From contig JBFMCR010000023.1 of assembly GCA_040754425.1 (NCBI GenBank), positions 4,445 through 68,444 on the forward strand: a stretch of 64,000 nucleotides of DNA, given 5' to 3'. Positions 1 through 8,656 of this stretch are shown piece after piece. Numbering within the stretch: position 1 is the first letter of the stretch; each line of letters opens with the position of its first letter. The translations under genes were made by a program, and so were the position numbers. This DNA comes from UBA6918 sp040754425 (GTDB taxonomy: Bacteria > Pseudomonadota > Gammaproteobacteria > Burkholderiales > Thiobacillaceae). The notes beneath the pieces are model-generated. The model did no database searches and was not told the DNA's origin. It saw nothing but the letters and a program-made list of their open reading frames with translations.

Positions 1-416
1 TGGCAGGCATTTAGGCCGGTCTGGATGCGGTCGATGGCGTCGCGCATGTAGAGGCGCACGTCAGTCGCCACCTGGTCGTTGCGCGAGCGCCCGGTATGCA
101 GTCGCTTGCCGGCGTCGCCGATCCTGGCGGTGAGGGCCTTTTCGATATTTAGGTGCACGTCTTCGAGGTCCAGCGACCACTCGAAGCGCCCGGCGCGGAT
201 GTCTTCCAGGATCCGGGCCATGCCGTCTTCGATGGCGGCCAGGTCTTCCGCCGACAGCACGCCGACATGGGCAAGCATCCTGGCATGGGCAAGCGAACCC
301 TTTATATCGAACTCGGCCAGCCGATAATCGAATGGAATGGAAGCCGTGTAGCGCTTGACCAGCTCATCGACCGGCTCGGAAAAGCGCCCAGACCAGGCTC
401 CTGAATTCTTGTCCAT
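1..416 (-). CDS. argH: Argininosuccinate lyase, N-terminal part (runs off the window)
   Basis: Argininosuccinate lyase splits argininosuccinate into arginine and fumarate, the last step of arginine synthesis, in the cytosol. The visible 138 codons begin with ATG at 416 and read MDKNSGAWSGRFSEP, followed by DLEDVHLNIEKALTARIGD and HTGRSRNDQVATD. These are the N-terminal signatures of the fumarase/aspartase superfamily members ArgH. The gene is truncated by the window edge, so its catalytic C-terminal loop is not seen. It is divergent from the histidine-kinase gene at 428 with only 11 bases between the starts. The order argH–algZ–algR–hemC is known from Pseudomonas and many betaproteobacteria and supports the call. 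Confidence 0.93.
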   Translation of the reverse strand, partial: MDKNSGAWSGRFSEPVDELVKRYTASIPFDYRLAEFDIKGSLAHARMLAHVGVLSAEDLAAIEDGMARILEDIRAGRFEWSLDLEDVHLNIEKALTARIGDAGKRLHTGRSRNDQVATDVRLYMRDAIDRIQTGLNAC

Positions 417-427
417 GAGAGTTTTCA

Positions 428-1483
428 ATGAAGCAGCAAAGTAAAAATCATAACAACCCGCCGGGCGTTTTGCCGAATTTCTGCCACCTCGGGACCAGCC
501 TCAGGGCCATCATCGCAGTCGAGGCGGGCGCGCTGTTCGCCGCATTTGCCTGCGCAGCCGACATCCCCGATGCGCTGACGCTGTTCGCCGAGCGTTCCGT
601 GTTGATCCAGCCCACCTTGTTGTTGAGCATGCTGCTGCTATGCCTGGCCGGCGGCCCCATCCGCAAGCTGCCATATCCCCTCGGCATGTCTGTCCTGTTC
701 GTGGCCGCAACCGTCGTCCCCAGCCTCGTCGCCTTCCTGTTCCAGAGGTTTCTGCCCGGCCTGCCGGTGCCGGGCGTTTTGCCGAGCGGGGCTTTCAGCG
801 CCGCGCTGGCCGGCCTGCTGCTGCTCTATTACCATCTGCGCAGCAAGGCGCTGTCTCCGGCCGTCACCGAGGCGCGCCTGCAGGCCCTGCAGGCGCGCAT
901 CCGCCCGCATTTCCTGTTCAACAGCCTGAATGCCGTGCTGTCCCTGGTGCGTTCCGACCCGCGCCGCGCCGAACGCGCCCTGGAGGACTTGTCGGAACTG
1001 TTCCGCGCGCTCATGCGCGAGAACCGCGAACTCACCACCCTGCAAAACGAAGTCGAACTGACGCGCGCCTATCTCGAACTCGAACAGCTGCGCCTGGGCG
1101 ACCGCCTTGCCGTGGCCTGGCACATAGACAAGATGCCGCGTGACGCTCTGATTCCGCCGCTCATCCTCCAGCCGCTGGTGGAAAACGCCATTTATCACGG
1201 CATCGAGCCCAGCCGCGAGGCGGGCGAGGTAAGCCTCAACATCTACCGCAGCGGCGACGCGGTGCACATCGTCATTCGCAATCCCTACGCGGAAACCGGC
1301 TCGCACCACGCAGGCAACAAGCTGGCGCTGGCCAACATCCGCGAGCGCCTTGCCCTGCACTTCGACCTGGATGCCACGCTCAAGTCCCAGCCCATGGGTG
1401 CCGTTTATCAGGTTCACATCACCCTGCCCTATACCCGTGCCACACAACCTGCCCGCCCCGCTGCGCCTGCTTATCGTGGATGA
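428..1483 (+). CDS. algZ: AlgZ/FimS-like (LytS-type) sensor histidine kinase
   Basis: Membrane sensor kinase of 351 residues. About four hydrophobic segments fill residues 20–135. The His_kinase core follows: RIRPHFLFNSLNAVLSL, with the phosphoacceptor at His161, then an ATPase domain with LQPLVENAIYHGIEP as its N-box. This is the FimS/AlgZ architecture, which lacks a classical HisKA domain. The stop overlaps the start of the LytTR regulator gene by 47 bases, so the two are translated from one message and form a two-component pair. In Pseudomonas the equivalent pair controls type IV pili and exopolysaccharide. A pilus chemosensory cluster lies 31 kb downstream here, but a link is only inferred. 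Its signal is unknown. Confidence 0.85.
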   Translation: MKQQSKNHNNPPGVLPNFCHLGTSLRAIIAVEAGALFAAFACAADIPDALTLFAERSVLIQPTLLLSMLLLCLAGGPIRKLPYPLGMSVLFVAATVVPSLVAFLFQRFLPGLPVPGVLPSGAFSAALAGLLLLYYHLRSKALSPAVTEARLQALQARIRPHFLFNSLNAVLSLVRSDPRRAERALEDLSELFRALMRENRELTTLQNEVELTRAYLELEQLRLGDRLAVAWHIDKMPRDALIPPLILQPLVENAIYHGIEPSREAGEVSLNIYRSGDAVHIVIRNPYAETGSHHAGNKLALANIRERLALHFDLDATLKSQPMGAVYQVHITLPYTRATQPARPAAPAYRG

Positions 1484-2201
1484 CGAAGCGCCCGCACGCC
1501 GCCGCCTGCGCGAAGTGCTGGAGGACTGCGGCCGGGAATTGCCGCTCAAGATCGTGGGCGAAGCCGACAACGGCGTAGATGCGCTGGAGCAAGTGCAGCG
1601 CGAGCAACCCGATGCCGTGCTGCTCGACATCCGCATGCCGGGAATGGACGGCATCGAGGTCGCCCAGCACATGCAGAAGCTGGCGCGCACGCCGGCGGTG
1701 ATCTTCACAACCGCCTATGACAACTATGCCTGCCAGGCCTTCGAAGTCAACGCCGTGGACTACCTGATGAAACCGGTGCGCGCCGAGCGGCTGGCCGCCG
1801 CGCTCGCCAAGGCCCGCCATCTCAATCTGGCCGTGCTCGACGCGTTGCGCGAGGCCCACCCAAAGTCGCGTACCCACCTGTCGTTATCGGAAAAGGGCAG
1901 GCTCAGGCTGGTGCCCGTGGACGAGATTCTCTACTTCAAGGCGGAACTGAAATATGTGACGTTGAAGACCGCAGAGCGCGAATTCCTGCTGGAGGAGTCA
2001 CTGGTCAGGCTGGAAGCGGAATTCGGCGAACGCTTCCTGCGCGTTCACCGCAACTGCCTGGTCGCGCGCGACAAGATAGATCAGATCGGCAAAACCCCCG
2101 GCAGCGAAGAAGGGCACTACGTGCGCTTGCGCGGCCTCGACGAACAGCTGCCGGTCAGCCGGCGCCAGTATTCGCAGTTGCGCGAATTGCTCAGGGACTA
2201 G
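1437..2201 (+). CDS. algR: AlgR-like LytTR-family response regulator
   Basis: 254-residue response regulator. The receiver domain has LLIVDDEAPARR near the N-terminus, the phosphoacceptor Asp64 in VLLDIRMPGMDG and the conserved Lys in DYLMKPV. The C-terminal LytTR DNA-binding domain shows EILYFKAELKYVTLKT and ERFLRVHRNCLV. I chose the GTG at 1437 because no ATG lies between it and the receiver core and because it puts the receiver about nine residues from the N-terminus. It lies inside the end of the kinase gene, consistent with translational coupling. Family members regulate twitching, alginate or other envelope functions; the targets here cannot be read from the sequence. Confidence 0.85.
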   Translation: MPHNLPAPLRLLIVDDEAPARRRLREVLEDCGRELPLKIVGEADNGVDALEQVQREQPDAVLLDIRMPGMDGIEVAQHMQKLARTPAVIFTTAYDNYACQAFEVNAVDYLMKPVRAERLAAALAKARHLNLAVLDALREAHPKSRTHLSLSEKGRLRLVPVDEILYFKAELKYVTLKTAEREFLLEESLVRLEAEFGERFLRVHRNCLVARDKIDQIGKTPGSEEGHYVRLRGLDEQLPVSRRQYSQLRELLRD

Positions 2202-2203
2202 GG

Positions 2204-2268
2204 ATCGGGATTCAGGATTCAGGGGAGGCGGACGAAACGGACCGCACCCTGACCCCTGAATCCCGACC
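2204..2268. repeat. TCAGG-type intergenic inverted repeat (copy 1)
   Basis: The space between the converging algR and thioredoxin genes is an imperfect inverted repeat. The left arm is a G-rich run of words such as GGATTCAGG and ATTCAGGGG. The right arm is its complement, CCCTGACCCCTGAATCCCG. A short centre near 2230–2245 separates them. The same words recur at 13338, 14932 and 21957. It may also serve as a hairpin terminator for the convergent pair, although it has no T-tract. Confidence 0.6.
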
Positions 2269-2269
2269 C

Positions 2270-2764
2270 TTATTTCCCGACCCCTGCTTTCCCCCGCATT
2301 TTCTCCAGCCCCTCATTCACCGCATCCTGGATGTAGCCGAAATAGAAATCCGGCGTAAGAAAGCCGACGATGGGATCGGCCAGTTCCCTGCCCTGGCCGT
2401 CCAGCACCTTGATGGTCGGCACCATGACGATTTTCTGGCTGGCCGCATAGGCGCCATGCGTGGTCTTCCTGCCATCGAAGCCGATCAGGGCATGATCCCC
2501 GCCGGCCTCGATCTGGCGTATGATGACTTTGTCGCGATATTCCGGGTCGTCCACCATGGGGCCGAGATATTCCTCCTTCGCGCGATCGCAATAAATGCAG
2601 AATGGGCTGGTGAACACCAGCAGGATGGGAATCCTCTCCGCTTCCGCCCGTTTGCCCAGGACACGCAAATCTTCCGCCATGGGCACGTCCCCGCGCCCGG
2701 CTGCCAGCGCGGGGAGCAGCAGCGCCCATGCTAAAATGCCCGCAATCAATTGCTTTGCTTTCAT
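2270..2764 (-). CDS. Periplasmic thioredoxin-fold protein (SoxW-like)
   Basis: 164 residues with an N-terminal signal peptide (MKAKQLIAGILAWALLLPAL) and a thioredoxin fold. The active site is CIYC within FTSPFCIYCDRAKEEYL, and the cis-proline region is VMVPTIKVLDGQG. It is likely a periplasmic disulfide reductase or haem/cytochrome-maturation type thioredoxin. SoxW-like is the nearest family I can suggest, but no sox genes are nearby. The start is the ATG at 2764, just upstream of the signal sequence. It lies convergent to algR and divergent from hemC, interrupting the usual algR–hemC adjacency. Confidence 0.7.
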   Translation of the reverse strand: MKAKQLIAGILAWALLLPALAAGRGDVPMAEDLRVLGKRAEAERIPILLVFTSPFCIYCDRAKEEYLGPMVDDPEYRDKVIIRQIEAGGDHALIGFDGRKTTHGAYAASQKIVMVPTIKVLDGQGRELADPIVGFLTPDFYFGYIQDAVNEGLEKMRGKAGVGK

Positions 2765-2855
2765 CGCTTTCCTGATTTTCCGCGCACGGCCGCGCACATA
2801 AATGGAATGTGCGGCAAACCGCCATGCCGGGACAGTGTAATTTACTACCAAAACC

Positions 2856-3788
2856 ATGCCTCCTGACCGCCCCCTCATCATCGCCACCCGCGAAAGCGCG
2901 CTCGCGCTCTGGCAGGCACACCACGTCCGCGACCGCCTGATGGCGCTGCATCCCGGGCTCGAGGTGGAACTGCTCGGCTTGACCACGCAGGGCGACCGCA
3001 TCCTCGACGTTACCTTGAACAAGATCGGCGGCAAGGGGCTGTTCGTCAAGGAACTGGAACAGGCATTGCAGGACGGTCGCGCCGACCTGGCGGTGCATTC
3101 GCTGAAGGACGTGCCCATGGCGCTGCCCGAAGGCTTTGCGCTTGCCGCCATCGGCGAGCGCGAAGACCCGCGCGACGCCTTCGTCTCCAACCGGTACCGC
3201 CGGCTGTCGGATCTGCCGCCGGGCGCGGTGGTGGGCACCTCGAGCCTGCGGCGCGAATCGCAGTTGCGCGCGCGCTATCCGCATCTGGACATCCGGCCCC
3301 TGCGCGGCAACGTCAACACACGTCTGCGCAAGCTCGACGAAGGCCAATATGCCGCCGTCATCCTGGCGGCAGCAGGCCTGAAGCGGCTTGGCTTGGAAGA
3401 GCGCATCGCCGCCGTGCTGGAGCCCGAACATAGCCTGCCTGCCGCAGGGCAGGGCGCATTGGGCATCGAAATTCGCGCCGACCGCACGGATATGGAAGCC
3501 TTGCTCGCTCCCCTCCACCATGCCCAAACCGCTGCGTGCGTGCGCGCCGAGCGCGAAGTCAGCCGCCGGCTGGGCGGCAGCTGCCAGGTTCCGCTCGGCG
3601 CCTATGCCGTGATGCGCGAAGACGCCCTGTTCCTGCGCGGTTTCGTCGCCTCCCCGGACGGCAAGACCTTCCTGCAGGCCGAATGCTCGGGCGGCCCGGA
3701 CGACCCCGAAGCCCTGGGCCGGCTGCTTGCCCAAGCTTTGCGCGACCAGGGCGCGGACGCCATTCTTGCCGCATTCTCCGCCTCATGA
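2856..3788 (+). CDS. hemC: Hydroxymethylbilane synthase (porphobilinogen deaminase)
   Basis: Condenses four porphobilinogens into hydroxymethylbilane for haem and sirohaem synthesis. The 310 residues match the family length. Motifs seen: IATRESALALWQAHHVRD at the N-terminus, DLAVHSLKDVPM, and GTSSLRRESQL with the substrate-binding arginines. The dipyrromethane cofactor attachment site is Cys243 in GGSCQVPLGAYA, matching Cys242 of E. coli. It is first in a tight run with hemD, hemX and hemY; its TGA overlaps the hemD ATG by 3 bases. Confidence 0.97.
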   Translation: MPPDRPLIIATRESALALWQAHHVRDRLMALHPGLEVELLGLTTQGDRILDVTLNKIGGKGLFVKELEQALQDGRADLAVHSLKDVPMALPEGFALAAIGEREDPRDAFVSNRYRRLSDLPPGAVVGTSSLRRESQLRARYPHLDIRPLRGNVNTRLRKLDEGQYAAVILAAAGLKRLGLEERIAAVLEPEHSLPAAGQGALGIEIRADRTDMEALLAPLHHAQTAACVRAEREVSRRLGGSCQVPLGAYAVMREDALFLRGFVASPDGKTFLQAECSGGPDDPEALGRLLAQALRDQGADAILAAFSAS

Positions 3789-4549
3789 GCGCCCCGGCGC
3801 TTGCCAACAAATGCATTCTGGTGACCCGGCCGGCCGGGCAGTCGGACCACATCAGTCGCCTGATCCGTGATGCCGGCGGCCTGCCTTTCGTGTTTCCCTG
3901 CATCGAGATCCGGCCGCCCGACGATCCTGCGCTGCTCGATCGAATTTTGCACGATCTGGCCGATTTCGACCTCGCCATTTTCGTGAGCCCTACCGCCGTC
4001 GCGTGCGCTTTCGGACGCATTGCCGGGCGCGGCTGGCCGCAATCGGTCAGGATTGCCGCGCCAGGCCAGGGCAGCGCCGGGGCTTTGCGCGCACAAGGCA
4101 TCGATGGGATCGTCGCCCCGCAGGGCCGCTCCGACAGCGAGGCCCTGCTGGCGCTGCCGGAGTTGCAGGCCGTCGCCGGCAAGCGCATCGTGATCTTCCG
4201 CGGCGAGGGCGGGCGCGAACTCCTGGCGCAGACCCTTGCCAGTCGCGGCGCGACAGTGGAATACGCTGTTTGCTACCGGCGCGCCAGGCCCGATGCGGAC
4301 ATCACGCCGCTACTGCGGCAGCACGAAAAACAGCCGTTCTCCGCCATCATCCTGACCAGCCGCGAAAGCCTGGACAATCTGCGCGCCATGCTCGGCGACG
4401 CGTGGGATGCCTTCAAAACCGTACCGGTCTTCGTGCCGCACGTGCGCATCGCCGAAGCCGCGCGCGAACAAGGCCTGGAATGCGTACAGGTCGCCGAAAA
4501 CGGAGATGCGGGCACAATGCAGGCTATGATTAAATTCTTCCAGTCATGA
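3785..4549 (+). CDS. hemD: Uroporphyrinogen-III synthase
   Basis: 254 residues. Cyclises hydroxymethylbilane with inversion of ring D to give uroporphyrinogen III. The family is weakly conserved, but VTRPAGQSDHISRLIRDAGG at the N-terminus, FPCIEIRPPDD, and ILTSRESLDNLRAMLG followed by VPVFVPHVRIAEAAREQG are typical. The start ATG at 3785 overlaps the hemC stop, and the end overlaps the hemX start in an ATGA. Position directly after hemC makes the call firm. Confidence 0.92.
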   Translation: MSAPALANKCILVTRPAGQSDHISRLIRDAGGLPFVFPCIEIRPPDDPALLDRILHDLADFDLAIFVSPTAVACAFGRIAGRGWPQSVRIAAPGQGSAGALRAQGIDGIVAPQGRSDSEALLALPELQAVAGKRIVIFRGEGGRELLAQTLASRGATVEYAVCYRRARPDADITPLLRQHEKQPFSAIILTSRESLDNLRAMLGDAWDAFKTVPVFVPHVRIAEAAREQGLECVQVAENGDAGTMQAMIKFFQS

Positions 4550-5538
4550 CCGAACAGACCACACCCCCCGTCTCGCCGCGCCATGCGCTACACGTCAACT
4601 GGGGCGTCGTGCTGGCCGTCGTCGCCATCGCCCTCGCCGCCGCCTCCTGGCTCAACATCCAGCGCCACTTCGTCGACGTGAAAACCGACATGGCGCGCAA
4701 GCTCGCCGAGTTCGACGCTTCCATCCAGGAAAGCCGGGTGCTGGCGCGCAACGCCGACGAACTCATGCGCCAGAACCTTGCGCGCATAGCGCAACTGGAA
4801 GCGCAGCAGGCGGGTTCCAGGGAACAGCAGCAGGCGCTGGAGAACCTGTACAAGGAGCTGGCGCGCGACCGCGACCTCTGGACCCTGTCCGACATCGAAC
4901 AGATCGTGCTCACTGCCAGCCAGCAGCTTCAGCTGGCTGGCAACGTCAAGGCGGCGATCATTGCGCTGGAAACCGCCGACCAGCGCCTGTTGCGCCTGGA
5001 CAAGCCGCAGTTCACGCGCCTTCGCCAGGCCATCGCCAACGATCTGGCGCGTCTGCGCGCCACGCCGTTCGTCGACCAGACCGGCATCAGCCTCCGGCTC
5101 AATGCGCTGGCGGAAAATATCGGGCAATGGCCGCTGGCCAGCACCCACACCAAAAAACCCGCCAGGGAAAAGAACGTCAAACCCAGCCTGACCCGGGACC
5201 TCATCGCCGAGTTCAAGAACCTGGTACAGATACGCCGGCTCGACCAGGGCGAACCGGCCCTGCTCACGCCGGAGCAGGAATACTTCCTGCGCGAGAACCT
5301 GAAGCTGCGCCTGCTGAGCGCGCGCCTTGCACTGTTTTCACGCGATGCCGGCGCCTACCGGGCCGACCTCGACGCCGCCGGCAAGCTGCTTGCGCGCTAT
5401 TTCAACACCGAAGATGCCGCCGTCGCGGCGGCCCAGGCCGAACTGCGCAAGCTCGCCATGCAGAACGTCGTCCCCAGGCTGCCCGAACTCAAGGAAAGCC
5501 TGGCTGCGCTGGAGTCCTACCATTCGGTCAAACCATAA
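4546..5538 (+). CDS. hemX: HemX-like membrane protein
   Basis: 330 residues with one transmembrane segment near residues 18–38 (VNWGVVLAVVAIALAAASWL). A long alpha-helical, coiled-coil-prone region follows, with repeated Gln/Glu/Arg-rich stretches. This matches the HemX family found between hemD and hemY in proteobacteria. It was once called uroporphyrinogen-III methyltransferase by genome pipelines, but it lacks the SAM-binding methyltransferase domain. The biochemical role is not established. Start overlaps the hemD stop by 4 bases. Confidence 0.85.
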   Translation: MTEQTTPPVSPRHALHVNWGVVLAVVAIALAAASWLNIQRHFVDVKTDMARKLAEFDASIQESRVLARNADELMRQNLARIAQLEAQQAGSREQQQALENLYKELARDRDLWTLSDIEQIVLTASQQLQLAGNVKAAIIALETADQRLLRLDKPQFTRLRQAIANDLARLRATPFVDQTGISLRLNALAENIGQWPLASTHTKKPAREKNVKPSLTRDLIAEFKNLVQIRRLDQGEPALLTPEQEYFLRENLKLRLLSARLALFSRDAGAYRADLDAAGKLLARYFNTEDAAVAAAQAELRKLAMQNVVPRLPELKESLAALESYHSVKP

Positions 5539-5550
5539 AGGGGAAGCGTT

Positions 5551-6726
5551 TTGCGCTGGCTGATCAGCCTCATCGTCGTCGCCGTTCTCGCTGTCGCCCT
5601 CGCGCTGGCCGGACGTTACGATCCGGGTTATGTCGTGCTGGTCTACCCGCCCTGGCGCGTGGAACTGTCCTTCGTCAGCTTCGTGCTGCTGCTTGCGCTG
5701 CTGATCGTGGGCGCCTACCTGCTCACGCGCCTTGCCATCGCCACCCTGAACCTGCCTAGAACGGTGCGCGAACACAAGGCGCGCAAGGAAGCCGAACGCC
5801 AGATCGAGAGTTTTACCGACGCGCTTGCGGCCTTTCTCGAAGGCCGTTTCCAGGAAGCGGAAAAGATCGCCGCCAAGCTCGTCACCGAGCCGCGCCGCGA
5901 AATGCTGGCCCGCGTGCTGGCTGCGCGCGCCGCGCATGAAAGCCGTGCTTATGGCCGCCGCGACGCTTATCTCGCAGAGGCCAAGGACAACGACCGGCCG
6001 CTCGCCGCGCTGTATGCCGAAGCCGAGACCCGGCTGGAAGACCGCGACCTGACGGGCGCGCTTGCCGCCATCGAGGCCGGCAAGGTGCTCTCGCCCGCGC
6101 ACACCGCCCTGCAAAAACTGGAACTCAGGGTGCGCCAACAACTGGGGCAATGGGACGAGGTGCTCAAGCTCGCCGAACAGCTGGGCAAGGCCAACGCCCT
6201 GGACGAAGCCACGCTGCTGCATGTCCGCCGCGCCGCCCACCTAGGCAACATCAAGCGGCGCACCCACGACTACAAGGGTTTGCAGGATTACTGGAAAAAG
6301 CTGCCCGGCGCGGAAAAAACCAATCCTGCCGTCGCGCTGGAGGCCGCCATTACTTTTGCCCGCAGCGGCGATGCCGATACCGCGGTTGCCATCCTGGAGG
6401 ATGCGCTCAACAAATCCTGGGATGAAAAGCTCGTCGCCCGCTACGGACAGTTCGTCGGCAAGGACCCCTTGGCGCAGATCCGGCAGGCCGAGAAATGGCT
6501 GGGCGAACACCCGCGCGACGGCGCCTTGCTGATGGCGCTGGCCGACTTGTGCGCGCACGAACGACTCTGGGGCAAGGCAAAAAGCTATGCCGAGGCCAGC
6601 ATAGCCGTGGCGCCGAACGTGGACGGCCACCTTGCGCTCGCCGCCTTCAAGGAACAAAGCGGGCAGCCGGGCGAGGCCTGCATGCACATGCGCAAGGCGC
6701 TGGAACTCTGCCGCAAGGAGGACTAG
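5551..6726 (+). CDS. hemY: HemY-like TPR membrane protein
   Basis: 391 residues starting at a TTG (5551) preceded by AAAGGGGAAG, a good ribosome-binding site. Two hydrophobic helices (residues 4–22 and 40–65) are followed by TPR-type helices. The N-terminal HemY_N region is recognisable in LRWLISLIVVAVLAVALALA and GRYDPGYVVLVYPPWRVELS. It is not the protoporphyrinogen oxidase that shares the symbol in Gram-positives. It sits last in hemC-hemD-hemX-hemY. The function is thought to be an inner-membrane scaffold in haem synthesis, but this is unproven. Confidence 0.86.
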   Translation: MRWLISLIVVAVLAVALALAGRYDPGYVVLVYPPWRVELSFVSFVLLLALLIVGAYLLTRLAIATLNLPRTVREHKARKEAERQIESFTDALAAFLEGRFQEAEKIAAKLVTEPRREMLARVLAARAAHESRAYGRRDAYLAEAKDNDRPLAALYAEAETRLEDRDLTGALAAIEAGKVLSPAHTALQKLELRVRQQLGQWDEVLKLAEQLGKANALDEATLLHVRRAAHLGNIKRRTHDYKGLQDYWKKLPGAEKTNPAVALEAAITFARSGDADTAVAILEDALNKSWDEKLVARYGQFVGKDPLAQIRQAEKWLGEHPRDGALLMALADLCAHERLWGKAKSYAEASIAVAPNVDGHLALAAFKEQSGQPGEACMHMRKALELCRKED

Positions 6727-6744
6727 CCGCGCCCGCCGGACAGG

Positions 6745-7761
6745 TCAATCCGCCTGATAGACGAACGAATCCGCAAAGAAGGCCTCTTCCGGCAGCCGAC
6801 GGGTGCGCGTGAAGCTGTCGCGGGCGGCATCGACCATGGCCGGCGCGCCGCAGGCATACACCTCGAAGCCGGACAAATCTTCAAAGTCGTCGAGCACGGC
6901 CTGATGCACGAAGCCGACGCGGCCCTGCCAGCGGTCATCGGGCGCCGGATCGGACAGCACCGGAATGAAAGTGAAATTCCCGTGCGCCTGTTGCCATTGC
7001 AGCGGCAGCTCGGCCATGTACAAGTCCTTCTTCGCACGCGCGCCCCAGTACAGGATCATCCGGCGCTCGCTTTCCTCGGCAAACAAGTGCTCGATCATGC
7101 CCTTGATCGGCGCAAACCCGGTGCCGCCGGCGACGAAGATCATCGGCTTGTCGGAATCCTCGCGGATGAAGAAACTGCCGTGCGGCCCCTCGAAGCGCAG
7201 GATGTCCTTTTCCTTCATGGCGGAGAACACGTGGTCCGTGAAGCGGCCGCCCGGCACGTGGCGCAAATGCAGTTCGATGAACTCGTCGGCGTGCGGCGGA
7301 TTGGCAATGGAATAGCTGCGGCGTCTGCCATCCTTCAGCAGGAAATCGATGTATTGCCCGGCGAAAAATTGCAGGCGCTCGTTGGCCGGCAGCTTCAATT
7401 GCATCAGCATCACGTCGTCGGCCAGCCTCTCCAGCTTCTGCACGCGGCAGGGCAGGGTCTTTACCGGCACTTCTCCGGCGGCGCGAATCTCCCTGGCCTC
7501 GATCACCAGGTCCGACAGCGGTCTGGCCACGCAAAACAGCGTCTTGCCTTCGGCGATCTCGTGGGGTTTCAGGGCGTTTTCCTGGTACTTGCCGTAGTCG
7601 ACCTTGCCTTCGAGTATCTTGCCCTTGCACGAGCCGCAGGCGCCGTTGCGGCAGCCATAGGGCAGGGTAAAGCCTTCGCGCAGGGCGGCGGCAAGTATGG
7701 TCTCGTCCTCGTTGACGACGAACTGGTGGCCGCTGGGCCGGATCGTTACCTTGTAAGACAT
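6745..7761 (-). CDS. 2Fe-2S/FAD NAD(P)H oxidoreductase (CDP-6-deoxy-delta-3,4-glucoseen reductase-like)
   Basis: 338 residues. An N-terminal plant-type ferredoxin domain holds the cluster cysteines in CRNGACGSCKGKI plus a later Cys in TLFCVARP. An FAD-binding domain follows with RRSYSIANPP, and an NAD-binding domain has MIFVAGGTGFAPIKGMIEH. This is the phenol-hydroxylase-reductase / AscD family. Such proteins feed electrons to partner oxygenases, dehydratases or membrane complexes. No partner is adjacent, so the physiological acceptor is unknown. Divergent from the epimerase-like gene, with only 16 bases between the two starts. Confidence 0.8.
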   Translation of the reverse strand: MSYKVTIRPSGHQFVVNEDETILAAALREGFTLPYGCRNGACGSCKGKILEGKVDYGKYQENALKPHEIAEGKTLFCVARPLSDLVIEAREIRAAGEVPVKTLPCRVQKLERLADDVMLMQLKLPANERLQFFAGQYIDFLLKDGRRRSYSIANPPHADEFIELHLRHVPGGRFTDHVFSAMKEKDILRFEGPHGSFFIREDSDKPMIFVAGGTGFAPIKGMIEHLFAEESERRMILYWGARAKKDLYMAELPLQWQQAHGNFTFIPVLSDPAPDDRWQGRVGFVHQAVLDDFEDLSGFEVYACGAPAMVDAARDSFTRTRRLPEEAFFADSFVYQAD

Positions 7762-7777
7762 GACTTAAAATTCGCTG

Positions 7778-8656
7778 ATGAAAAAACACTCACTGTTGAT
7801 TGTCGGCATGGGCGACATCGGCCGCCGCCTTGCCGTTTCCCATCCTGCCATGAGGGTTGTGGGCGTCGCCCGCTCCGTCGAATCCGCGGCCTCGGTGCGC
7901 GCCGCCGGGGCGACGCCGGTCTCCGCCGACCTCGACCGGCGCGCGAGCCTCACCCGCCTGGCGGGCCTGTCGCCGTGGGTGCTGCATCTCGCACCGCCGC
8001 CCACGGACAGCGATGGCGACCCGCGCACCCGCCGCCTGATCGCCGCGCTGGCAAAGCGTGGCAGTCTACCACGCCGCCTGGTCTATATCAGCACCAGCGG
8101 GGTATACGGAAACTGCAACGGCGAAAGAGTCTTCGAGCATCGCCCCACTGCCGCGAAAACCCCGCGCGCCGGTCGCCGCGTCGATGCCGAGCGCCGATTG
8201 CGCCGCTTCGCCGCGCGCAACGGCATCAAGCTCAGCATCCTGCGTGCGCCCGGCATATACGCCGCCGACCGCCTGCCGCTCGAACGCATCCGCAGGCAGA
8301 CGCCGGCAGTGAGGAGCGAGGAGGACAGCTACACCAACCACATCCACGCCGACGACCTGGCCAATCTGGTCTGGCTCGCACTGTTTCGCGGCAGGAACAA
8401 CCGGGTCTACCATGCCGTGGACGACAGCGTGAAGAAAATGGGCGACTACTTCGACAGGGTGGCCGACCATTTCGGCCTGCCCAGACCCCCGCGCATCCCG
8501 CGCGCAGAAGCGCAGGAAGCGCTGTCGCCCGCATTGCTGTCTTTTCTCGGCGAGTCGCGCATCCTCGACAACACACGATTGAAAACCGAACTGCGCGCGA
8601 AGCTCAAATATCCCGATGTGGAAACCTGTCTGAAGGAAATTCGGGTTCCCTCCTGA
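7778..8656 (+). CDS. NAD(P)-dependent epimerase/dehydratase-like SDR protein
   Basis: 292 residues of the extended/atypical SDR type. It has a GxGxxG-like nucleotide site LIVGMGDIGRRLA, then YISTSGVYGNCNGERVFE, which resembles the extended-SDR Ser-Tyr region. The catalytic YxxxK appears degraded, since RRVDAERRLRRFA stands where YxxxK would be expected. Conserved in many betaproteobacteria; related to YeeZ-like proteins. The substrate is unknown. The 3' end overlaps the convergent fxsA end by 53 bases. Confidence 0.65.
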   Translation: MKKHSLLIVGMGDIGRRLAVSHPAMRVVGVARSVESAASVRAAGATPVSADLDRRASLTRLAGLSPWVLHLAPPPTDSDGDPRTRRLIAALAKRGSLPRRLVYISTSGVYGNCNGERVFEHRPTAAKTPRAGRRVDAERRLRRFAARNGIKLSILRAPGIYAADRLPLERIRRQTPAVRSEEDSYTNHIHADDLANLVWLALFRGRNNRVYHAVDDSVKKMGDYFDRVADHFGLPRPPRIPRAEAQEALSPALLSFLGESRILDNTRLKTELRAKLKYPDVETCLKEIRVPS

